A stretch of 64,000 bases of DNA, taken from Chamaelirium japonicum. Lineage: Eukaryota; Streptophyta; Magnoliopsida; Liliales; Melanthiaceae. A program made the position numbers and the translations under genes. Shown in pieces: positions 37,201-47,725 of this stretch. How positions within the stretch are numbered: the first letter of the stretch is position 1; every line of letters begins with the position of its first letter. The DNA is taken from NCBI GenBank assembly GCA_947650365.1, contig OX393555.1:80233995-80297994 (forward strand), in the 5' to 3' direction. Below the pieces are notes generated by a model. That model searched no databases. It was not told the DNA's origin and saw nothing but the letters and a program-made list of their open reading frames with translations.

Positions 37201-39198
37201 TTCTCTCTTTTCTCTTCATTTATCTCTCTGTTCTTTTTTCTCTTCTTTTCCCTTTTCTGTGTTCGTTTCTCTTCATTTTTGTGCGACTGGTCGGTTTGGA
37301 TCGACGTGTTTATGCTGAAAACGTGTTGTGAGAAGAGAGAAGAAGAGAGAAGAGAACGGAGAGATAAACGAAAAGAGAAGAAGTCTTGCTTACGTCCATT
37401 TACCATGGGTATAGGTATGAAGTAAGAAGGAACCAAAATTCCAAAACTCTATTTCTTAATAATATAATTAAATCTCTCCGTTATCTTTTTGATCTATCAT
37501 ATGGATTAGGGTTTCCTATAGATTGCTTAGGCCCTAAGTAAGCTAACCTTATAAATAAATTACGACCCCCTTACGGTGGGGAAAGTTTGATGGCTCTCTC
37601 TTTCTCCCATCTCACAACACATTATCAGCACGAATATGTCGAGCCCAGCCGACCAGTCGCAAAAAAACGGAGAGAGAAACAAAGACAGTAGTGGAGTTTT
37701 AAAATTTAGATTCCTTCTAACTTTACACCTATACCTGTGGCCAATGGACTGAAGCAGGACTTCTTATTTCTTCTCTCTTTATTTATTTCTCTGTTCTCTT
37801 CTATCTTCTCCTATAGATTAGGGTTTCTCATAGATTGCTTAGACCCTAAGTAAGCTTACTCTATAAATAATATACGACTCCTTTATGGTAGGGCATGTTT
37901 GACGACTTTCTTTTTCTCCTATCTCAAAACACGTTATCAGTAGGAAAATATCGAGCCCATCAGACCAGTCGTATGAAAATGGAAAGAGAAACGAAGACAA
38001 AAGTGAAGTTTTGGATTTGAGATTCCTTCTTACTTCACACCTATACCAGTGGCCAATGTACTGGAGTAGGACTTCTTCTCTTTTCTCTCTTTATTTATCT
38101 CTCTATTCTCTTCTCTATTCTGTGGAGTTTTGGAATTTAAATTCCTTCATACTTCACACCTATACTTGTGGCCAATGGACTGGAGCAGGACTTCTTTTCT
38201 CTTCTCTCTTTGTTTATCTATTTGTTCTCTTTTCTTTTCTTCTCTCTCTGTTTTCTTATAATTGGTCGGTTGGGCTCTACATGTTCATGCTGATAACGTA
38301 TTATGAGATAGAAGAAAGTGAGCACCGTCAAACATGCCCTACCCTAAATGGGTCATATATTATTTATATGGTAAGCTTACTTAGGGCCTAAGCAATCTAT
38401 GGGAAACCCTAATCCATAGGAGAAGAGAGAAAAAAATAGAGAGATTTAATTATATTATTAAGAAGTGGAGTTTTGGAATTTAGATTCCTTCTTACTTCAC
38501 ACCTATACCCGTGGCCAATGGACTAAAGTGGGTCTTCTTCTATCTTCTATCTTCGTTTATATTTTTATTCTCTTCTATCTTCTTCTCTCTCCTCTGCCTT
38601 CGTTTCTTTCTCCGTTTTCTTACGACTGGTCGGCTAGGCTCTACTTGTTCATACTGATAACGTATTATAAGATTGGAGAAAGAGAGAGCCGTCAAACGTG
38701 CCCCACCCTAAAGGGGTCCTATATTATTTATAGGGTAAGCTTACTTAGGGCCTAAGCAATCTATGGAAACCCTAATCCATGAGAGAATAGAGAAGAGAAC
38801 GGGGAGATTTAATTATATTATTGAGAAGTGGAGTTTTGAACTTAGATTTCTTCTTACTTCATACCTATACCCGTGACGAATAGACTGGAGCAGGAATTCT
38901 TCTCTATTCTCTCTTCGTTTATATCTCCGTTCTCTTCTTTCTTCTTTTCTCTTCTCACAACATATTATCAGTACGAACATGTCGAGCCCAACTGACCAGT
39001 CGTAAGAAAACGGAGAGAGAAACAAAGATAGATGAGAAAAGAAGAGAGAAGAGAATGGAGACATAAATAAAAGGAGAAGAACCCCTGCTCCAGTCCATTG
39101 GCCATGGGTATAGATGTGAAGTAAAAAGGAATCTAAATTCTAAAACTCCACTTCTTAATATTCATATGACCCCTTTATGGTGGGGCACGTATGACGGG
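34264..39198. repeat. Monomer array organised as a ~3.8-kb higher-order unit (unit 1 and start of unit 2)
   Basis: About 34,950-38,820 is repeated, in the same order, by 38,820-39,201 plus 55,181-58,550. Matching anchors are CCTTTATGGTGGG at 35,351 and 39,172, GAATTATTTAACGG at 36,107 and 55,761, GAGATCCGATGGTGGATAAT near 36,270 and its relative near 55,918, and CCCCCTTACGGTGGGG near 37,566 and its relative near 57,285. With the CACTA element removed the offsets are about 3.67-3.82 kb. The first 410 bases (34,264-34,674) also complete the palindrome. No gene is seen. Confidence 0.7.
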
Positions 39199-39201
39199 TC
39201 T
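39199..39201. other. Left target-site duplication of the CACTA element (TCT)
   Basis: TCT precedes the CACTA terminus and is repeated at 55,181-55,183. A 3-bp duplication is the norm for CACTA transposons. The uninterrupted paralogue near 58,954 reads GACGGGTCTCTCTTTG, with a single TCT. Confidence 0.85.
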
Positions 39202-39660
39202 CACTACAAAAAAAATAGTTATTACCAACGGATAATATCCGTCGATAATAGTAGTTTTTTGTCGGTAATAATTTATAACGACGGAAGAGATTTTCGTCGC
39301 TATTCTGTCGGGAAAAAAGGTGTCGGAAAAAAGATGCGACGGACTAAATACTTCCGTCAGTAATAATAATTAATACCGCCGGTAATATTAGAGCCGTTGA
39401 TAATATTTAAACAATTAATAATAAATATAATATATTATTGCCGACGAAAACTAATTATCCGTCGGCAATATATAAGAGTTTTACCGACAGTTATCATATA
39501 TACCGTCGGTAATTATATATATATTACCGACGGATCTATACCTTACTGTCGGTAATTATATATATATTACCGACGGATATATATTATCCGTCGGCAATTT
39601 ATTAATAATTTAAAAAAAATAAAAAGAGTATTACCGACGGAATATTTAATTTTCGTCTAT
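39202..39660. repeat. Left subterminal repeat region of the CACTA element
   Basis: About 450 bp dense in a motif of the form TTACCGACGGA and its complement TCCGTCGGTAA, often as closely spaced inverted pairs (for example TACCGACGGATATATATTAT followed by CCGTCGG near 39,568). In En/Spm-type elements such subterminal motifs are bound by the TNPA protein. That role here is inferred from position. Confidence 0.85.
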
Positions 39661-39936
39661 AAAAAGTATGTTTTTTTTTAATAAAATTACCTAAATAATG
39701 TTATTTAATTCCTGTGATTTACAACAATACCACAATATATTACCACAATTTATCTACTATTACCACAATTTATAAAATATTACCGCAAATTATCAAATAT
39801 TACCTAAATTTATAAAATATTACAGCAAATTATCAAATATTACCATAATACCCGACAATTATAGACAAGAATAAAAAAAAACCACATATTACAAAATAAT
39901 TTTTACACAATCCAAAACTGAGAGATGATGCATGCC
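39661..39936. repeat. Short AT-rich tandem repeats between subterminal region and last exon
   Basis: Positions about 39,735-39,850 repeat a unit of about 20 bp (ATTACCACAATTTATAAAAT and variants such as ATTACAGCAAATTATCAAAT). If the predicted last exon of the TNPA-like gene is right, this is 3' UTR or downstream sequence. No gene is seen. Confidence 0.5.
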
Positions 39937-40051
39937 CTATCTCAACCACCCCACACGGCCCACCACCAACGCTGGTGCTCTCATCCCCTGACGCCGCCCG
40001 GCTCCTGCAATAAACATGTTTTTGTTAAAAAAATGGTTTATATCTATAACT

Positions 40052-43000
40052 GAGTCTAAGCGTTAAAAAATCATAAGTTAACGTGTTTCGGATTTGAAAT
40101 AGGTTTGGATTCGATCGGATCGGCATCCGATCGAAGTTGCGAGTGAGTTCTAATTTGATATATTAATAATTTACGCTTCGATTGAGATAGGTTCGGATTT
40201 GAAATAGGTTTGGATTCGATCAGATCGTTATCGGATCGGCATTCGATAATTAGAACGTGCAATTATTCCATATTTCGGACTTGCGAGCGAGTTCTAATTG
40301 GATATTTGAACATTTTTCGCTCCGATTCACTGATTTAGAGTCTAAGTGTTAGAAAATAATAAGTTAGCGTGTTTTGGATATGAAATAGGTTTGGATTCGA
40401 TCGGATCGTCATCGGATCGGCATCCGATAATTCAAACTTGGAATTATTCCGTATTTCGGACATGCGAGCGAGTTCTAATTGGATATTTGAACAATTTACG
40501 CTCCGATTCATCGATTTAGAGTCAAAGTGTTGGAAAATCATAAGTTAGCGTGTTTCGGATTTGAAATAGGTTTGGATTCGATCGGATCGTCATCGTATCG
40601 GCATCCGATAATTCGAACTTGGAATTATTCTATATTTCGGACTTGCGAGCGAGTTCTAAATGGATATTTGAACAATTTACGCTCCGATTCACCAATTTAG
40701 AGTCCAAGTGTTAGAAAATCATAAGTTAGCGTATTTCGGATTTGAAATAGGTTTGGATTCGATCGGATAATCATCGGATCGGCATCCGATAATTTGTACT
40801 TAGAATTATTCCGTATTTCGGACTTGCGAGCGAGTTCTAATTGGATATTTGAACAATTTACGCTCCGATTGACCGATTTAGAATCTAAGTGTTGGAAAAT
40901 CATAAGTTAGCCTGCTTCGGATTTGAAATAGGTTTGGATTCGATCGGATCATCATCGGATCGGCATCCAATAATTCGTACTTGTAATTATTCCATATTTC
41001 GGAATTGCGAGCGAGTTCTAATTGGATATTTGAACAATTTACGCTCCGATTCACTGATTTAGAGTCTAAGTATTGGAAAACCATAAGTTAGCGTGTTTTG
41101 GATATGAAATAGGTTTGGATTCGATCAGATCATCATCGGATCGGCATCCGATAATTCAAACTTGGAATTATTCCGTATTTCGGACTTGCGAGCGAGTTCT
41201 AATTGGATATTTGAACAATTTACACTCTGATTCACCGATTTAGAGTCTAAGTGTTGGAAAATCATAAGTTAGCGTGTTTCGGATTTGAAATAGGTTTGGA
41301 TTCGATCGGATCATCATCGGATCGACATTCGATAATTAGAACTTGCAATTATTCCATATTACTGACTTGTGAGCGAGTTCTAATTGGATATTTTAACAAT
41401 TTACGCTCCGATTCACGGATTTAGAGTCTAAGTGTTGGAAAATCATAAGTTAGCGTGTTTCGAATATGAAATAGGTTTGGATTCGATCGGATCGTCATCG
41501 GATCGGCATCCGATAATTCGAACTTAGAATTATTCTGTATTTCGAACTTGCGAGCGAGTTCTAATTGGATATTTGAACAATTTACGCTCCGATTCACCGA
41601 TTTAGAGTCTAAGTGTTGGAAAATCATAAGTTAGCGTGTTTCGGATTTGAAAGAAGTTTTGATTCGATCGGATCGTCATCGGATCGGCATTCGATAATAA
41701 GAACTTGGAATTATTCCGTATTTCGGACTTGCGAGCGAGTTTTAATTGGACATTTGAACAATTTACGCTCCGATTCACCGATTTAGAGTCTAAGTGTTGG
41801 AAAATCATAAGTTAGAGTGTTTCGGATATGAAATAGGTTTGGATTCGATCGGATCATCATCGGATCGGCATCCAATAATTCGAACTTGGAATTATTCCAT
41901 ATTTCGGACTTGCGAGCGAGTTCTAATTGAATATTTGAACAATTTACGCTCCGATTCATCGATTTAGAGTCTAAGTGTTGGAAAATCATAAGTTACCGTA
42001 TTTCATATTTGAAATAGGTTTGGATTCGATCGGATCATCATCGGATCGGCATTCGATAATTAAAACTTGGAATTATTCCCTATTTCGGACTTGTGAGCGA
42101 GTTCTAATTGGATATTTGAACAATTTACGCTCTGATTCACTAATTTAGAGTCTTAGTGTTGGAAAATCATAAGTTAGCGTGTTTCGGATATGAAATAGGT
42201 TTGGATTCGATCGGATCGTCATCGGATCGGCATCCGATAATTCAAACTTAGAATTATTCCGTATTTCAGACTTGCGAGCAAGTTCTAATTGGATATTTTA
42301 ACAATTTACGCTCTGATTCACCGATTTAGAGTCTAAGTGTTGGAAAATCATAAGTTAGCGTGTTTTGGATTTGAAATAGGTTTGGATTCGATCGGATCGT
42401 CATCGAATCAGTATCCGATAATTCATACTTGGAATAATTCCGTATTTCGGACTTGCGAGTGAGTTCTATTTGGATATTTGAACAATTTATGCTCCGATTG
42501 GCCGATTTAGAATCTAAGTGTTGCAAAATCCTAAGTTACCGTGCTTCGGATTTGAAATAGGTTTGGATTCGATCGGATTGTCATCGGATCAGCATTCGAT
42601 AATTCATACTTGTAATTATTCCATATTTCGAACTTGCGAGCGAGTTCCAAATGGTTATTTGAACAATTTACGCTCCGATTCAACGATTTAGAGTTTAAAT
42701 GTTGGAAAATCATAAGTTACCGTGTTTCGGATTTGAAATAGGTTTGGATTCGATCGGATCGACCTCGGATCGGCATCCGATAATTCGTACTTGCAATTAT
42801 TCCGTATTTCGGACTTATGAGCGAGTTCTAATTGGATATTTGAACAATTTACGCTCCGATTCACCGATTTAGAGTCTAAGTGTTGGAAAATCATAAGTTA
42901 GCGTGTTTTGGATTTGAAATTGGTTTGGATTCGATCGGATCGGTCATCGGATCGGCATCCGATAATTCGTATTTGGAATTATTCCATATTTTGGACTTGC

Positions 43001-46000
43001 AAGCGAGTTGTAATTGGATATTTGAATAATTTACACTCCGATTGACCGATTTAGAATCTATGTGTTGGAAAATCATAAGTTAGCGTGCTTCGGATTTGAG
43101 ATAGGTTTGGATTCGATCGGATCGTCATCGGATCGGCATCCGATAATTCGTACTTACAATTATTCCGTATTTCGGACATGTGAGCATGTTCTAAATGGAT
43201 ATTTGAACAATTTACGCTCCGATTCACGGATTTAGAGTCTAAGTGTTGGAAAATCATAAGTTAGCGTGTTTCGGATATGAAATAGGTTTGGATTCGATCG
43301 GTTCATCATCGGATCGGCATCCGATAATTCGAACTTGGAATTATTCTGTATTTCGGACTTGCGAGAGAGTTCTAATTGGATATTTGAACAATTTATGCTC
43401 TGATTGACCGATTTAGAATCTAAGTGTTGGAAAATCATAAGTTAGCGTGTTTCGGATTTGACATAGGTTTGGATTCGATCGGATCATCATCGGATCGGCA
43501 TCCGATAATTCGTACTTGGAATTATTCCGTATTTCGAACTTGCGAGCGAATTCTAATTGAATATTTGAACAACTTACGCTCCGATTGACCGATTTAGATT
43601 CTAAGTTTTTGAAAATCGTAAGTTAGCGTGCTTCGATTTTGAAATAGGTTTGGATTCGATTAGATCGTCATCAGATCAGCATCCGATAATTCGTACTTGC
43701 AATTATTCCATATTTTGGACTTGCGAGCGAGTTCTAATTGGATATTAGAACAATTTACGCTCCGATTGACCGATTTAGAGTCTAAGTGTTGGAAAATCAT
43801 AAGTTAGTGTGCTTCTGATTTGAAATAGGTTTGGATTCGATCAGATCGTCATCGGATCGGCATTCGATAATTTGTACTTGCAATCATTCCGTATTTCGGA
43901 CTTCCGAGCGAGTTCTAATTGGATATTTGAACAATTTACGCTCTGATTCACCGATTTAGAGTCTAAGTATTGAAAAATCATAAGTTACCATGTTTCGGAT
44001 TTGAAATAGGTTTGGATTTGATCGGATCGTCATCGGATCAGCATTCGATAATTAAAACTTGGAATTATTCTGTATTTCGGACTTGCGAGCGAGTTCTAAT
44101 TGGATATTTAAACAATTTACGCTCCGATTCACCGATTTAGAGTCTAAGTGTTGGAAAATCATAAGTTAGCGTGTTTTGTATATGAAATAGGTTTGGATTC
44201 GATCGGATCGTCATCGGATCGGCATCCGATAATTAAACCTTGGAATTATTACGTATTTCGGACTTGCGAGCGAGTCCTAATTGGATATTTGAACAATTTA
44301 CGCTCTGATTCACCGATTTAGATTCTAAGTATTGGAAAATCATAAGTTATCGTGTTCCAGATTTGAAATAGGTTTAGATTTGATCGGATCGTCATCGGAT
44401 GAGCATTCGATAATTCGTACTTTCAATTATTTCGTATTTCGGACTTGCGAGCGAGTTCTATTTGGATATTTGAACAATTTACGCTCCGATTGCCCGATTT
44501 AGAATCTAAGTGTTGGAAAATAATAAGTTAGCATGCTTCGGATTTGAAATAGGTTTGGATTCGATCGGATCGTCATCGGATCGGCATTCGATAATTTGTA
44601 CTTACAATTATTCCATATTTCGGACTTGTGAGCGAGTTCTAAATGGTTATTTGAACAATTTATGCTCCGATTCAACGATTTAGAGTCTAAGTGTTGGAAA
44701 ATCATAAGTTACCGTGTTTCGGATTTGAAATAGGTTTGGATTCGATCGGATCGACATCGGATCGGCATCCAATAATTCGTACTTGCAATTATTCCATATT
44801 TCGGAGTTACGAGCGAGTTCTAATTGGATATTTGAACAATTTACGCTCCGATTCACCGATTTAGAGTCTAAGTGTTGGAAAATCATAAGTTAGCGTGTTT
44901 CGGATTTAAAATTGGTTTGGATTCGATCGGATCGTCATCGGATCGGTATCCGATAATTCGTACTTTGAATTATTCCATATTTCGAACTTGCGAGCGAGTT
45001 GTAATTGGATATTTGAACAATTTACACTCCGATTGACCGATTTAGAATCTAAGTGTTGGAAAATCATAAGTTAGCGTGCTTCGGATTTGAGATAGGTTTG
45101 GATTCGATCGGATCGTTATCGGATCGGCATCCGATAATTCATACTTGCAATTATTCCGTATTTCGGACTTGCGAGCAAGTTCTAAATAGATATTTAAACA
45201 ATTTAAACTTCGATTCACGGATTTAGAGTCTAAGTGTTGGAAAATCATAAGTTAGCATGTTTCAGATATGAAATAGGTTTGGATTCGATCGGATCATCAT
45301 CGGATCGGCATCCGATAATTCGAACTTGGAATTATTCCATATTTCGGACTTGCGAGCGAGTTCTAATTCGATATTTGAACAATTTATGCTCCGATTGACC
45401 GATTTAGAATCTAAGTGTTGGAAAATCATAAGTTAGCGTGTTTCGGATTTGTAATAGGTTTGGATTCGATCGGATCGTCATCGGATCGGCATCCGATAAT
45501 TCATACTTGGAATTTTTCAGTATTTCGGTCTTGCGAGCGAGTTCTAATTGGATATTTGAACAACTTACGCTCCGATTGACCGATTTAGAATCTAAGTGTT
45601 GGAAAATCATAAGTTAGCGTGCTTCAGATTTGAAATAGGTTTGGATTCGATCGGATCGTCATCGGATCGGCATCATATAATTCGTACTTGCAATTATTTC
45701 GTATTTGGGACTTGCGAGCGAGTTCTAATTGGATATTTGAACAATTTACACTCCGATTGACCGATTTAGAGCCTAAGTGTTGAAAAATAATAAGTTAGTG
45801 TGCTTCGGATTTGAAATAGGTTTCGATTCGATCGGATCATCATCGGATCGGCATCCGATAATTCGTACTTGCAATTATTCTGTATTTCGGACTTGCGAGC
45901 AAGTTCTAATTGGATATTTGAACAATTTACGCTTTGATTCACCGATTTAGAGTCTAAGTGTTGGAAAATAATAAGTTAGCGTGTTTCGGATTTGAAATAG

Positions 46001-47422
46001 GTTTAGATTTGGTTTGATCATCATCGAATCGGCATCCGATAATTCAAACTTGGAATTATTCTGTATTTCGGATTTGCGAGAGTTCTAATTGGATATTTGA
46101 ACAATTTACGCTCTGATTCACCGATTTAGAGTCTAAGTGTTGGAAAATCATAAGGTAGCATGTTTCGTATTTGAAATAGGTTTGGATTCGATCAGATCAT
46201 CATCGGATCAGCATTCGATAATTCGTACTTGGAATTATTCCATATTTCGGACTTGCGAGCGAGTTCTATTTGGATATTTGAACAATTTAAGCTCCGATTG
46301 ACTGATTTAGAATCTAAGTGTTGGAAAATCATAAGTTAGCGTGCTTCAGATTTGAAATAGGTTTGGATTCAATCGGATCGTCATCGGATCGGCATCCGAT
46401 AATTCGTACTTACAATTATTCCGTATTTCGGACTTGCGAGCGAGTTCTAAATGGATATTTGAACAATTTACGCTCCGATTCACAGATTTTTAGTCTAAGT
46501 GTTGGAAAATCATAAGTTTGTGTGTTTCGGATTTGAAATAGGTTTGGATTCGATCGAATCGTCATCGGATCGGCATCCGATAATTCGTACTTACAATTAT
46601 TCCGTATTTCGGACTTGCTAGCGAGTTCTAATTGGATATTTGAACAATTTACGCTCCGATTCACCGATTTAGAGTCTATGTATTGGAAAATCATAAGTTA
46701 GCTTGTTTCGGATATGAAATAGGTTTGGATTCGATCGGATCGTCATCGGATCGGCATTCGATAATTTGTAGTTACAATTATTCCATATTTAGGACTTGCG
46801 AGCGAGTTTTAATTGGATATTTGAACAATTTACGCTCCGATTCATCGATTTAGAGTCTAAGTGTTGGAAAATCATAAGTTAGCGTGTTTCGGATTTGAAA
46901 TAGGTTTGTATTTGATCGGATCGTCATCGGATCGGCATCCGATAATTCGTACTTGCAATTATTCCGTATTTCAAACTTGCGAGCGAGTTCTAAATGGATA
47001 TTTGAACAATTTACGCTCCGATTCACCGATTTAGAGTCTAAGTGTTGGAAAATCATAAGTTAGCGTGTTTCAGATTTGAAATAGGTTTAGATTCGATCGG
47101 ATCATCATCGGATCAGCATCCGATAATTCGTACTTGCAATTATTCTGTATTTTGGCCTTTCGAGCGAGTTCTTATTGGAAATTTGAATAATTTACGCTCC
47201 GATTCACTGATTTAGAGTCTAAGTATTGGAAAATCATAAGTTAGCATGTTTCGAATTTGAAATAGGTTTGGATTCGATCGAATCGTCATCGGATCGGCAT
47301 CCGATAATTTGTACTTGCAATTATTCCGTATTTCAGAATTGTAAGCGAGTTCTAATTAGATATTTGAACAATTTACGCTCTGATTTACCGATTTAGAGTC
47401 TAAGTGTTGGAAAATCATAAGT
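40052..47422. repeat. 181-bp satellite array, about 40 copies, inside the CACTA element
   Basis: The block GAGTCTAAGTGTTGGAAAAT recurs every 181 bp, with start points such as 40,338, 40,519, 40,700, 40,881 and so on to 47,396: 39 near-exact periods. A shortened, degenerate unit precedes them at 40,052-40,337. Monomer landmarks are ATAGGTTTGGATTCGATCGG, CATCGGATCGGCATCCGATA, CTTGCGAGCGAGTTCTAATT and GAACAATTTACGCTCCGATT. Copies differ by point changes and rare 1-3-bp indels. All units share one orientation. The frequent 68-codon minus-strand open frames recur only because the unit does. The array ends sharply on both sides within CACTA sequence (predicted intron of the TNPA-like gene). Confidence 0.95.
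41950..45935. repeat. Duplicated ~11-monomer block (period 1,991 bp) within the satellite
   Basis: Rare monomer variants recur at an offset of 1,991-1,992 bp: ATGGTTATTTGAAC at 42,651 and 44,643, AAATTGGTTTGG at 42,917 and 44,908, TTTGAGATAGG around 43,098 and 45,089, AACAACTTACGC near 43,568 and 45,560, AATTAAAACTTGG near 42,057 and 44,050. 1,991 is 11 x 181. The edges are approximate. A shorter third relative may follow (TTCTATTTGG near 46,264, about 10 monomers on). Confidence 0.75.
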
Positions 47423-47524
47423 GTGATAATATGATCTAAACTCAAATTAGTAAGATTCATATTTTTTACTAATATTATAAAGATTAGTAAGTACCTGATC
47501 ATGAGCATGAGCCACCGCTAGACC

Positions 47525-47725
47525 GGCTTATGAAGTCATTAAGCCGATGCTCTAGTTCCCTGCGAGCTTCTCTTTCCTCATCGAGGGCCTTCTTCTCCGC
47601 CTCAACCCTACGCTCGAGGGCCTGCCTCTCCGCCTCAACCCTCTGCTCAAGGGCCTGTCTTTACTCTCGCTCCGCCTCAAACCTCTGCTCGAGGGCCTGC
47701 CTCTTCTCTCGCTCCACATCTAGCG
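47525..47725 (-). repeat. Coding minisatellite in the TNPA-like gene (coiled-coil repeats)
   Basis: Units of about 30-45 bp (core GAGGGCCTGCCTCTCCGCCT) repeat in tandem within exon 6. On the minus strand they encode a repeated heptad-like string rich in Glu, Arg, Ala and Leu (RQALEQRVEAE). A coiled-coil tail suited to multimerisation is likely. One unit has mutated to a stop (47,661-47,663). Confidence 0.65.

Noticed and set aside
39166-39363. Open frame spanning the left CACTA boundary
   Set aside because: It runs across the transposon junction and through subterminal repeats, with no domain.
40335-47056. Repeated 68-codon minus-strand frames in the satellite
   Set aside because: They repeat because the 181-bp unit repeats. 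The unit is not a multiple of three, copies carry random stops and no start or coding context exists.
40052-47422. CRISPR-like or tandem-gene explanation for the periodic array
   Set aside because: There are no alternating repeat and spacer segments: the full 181 bp repeats, in a plant transposon.
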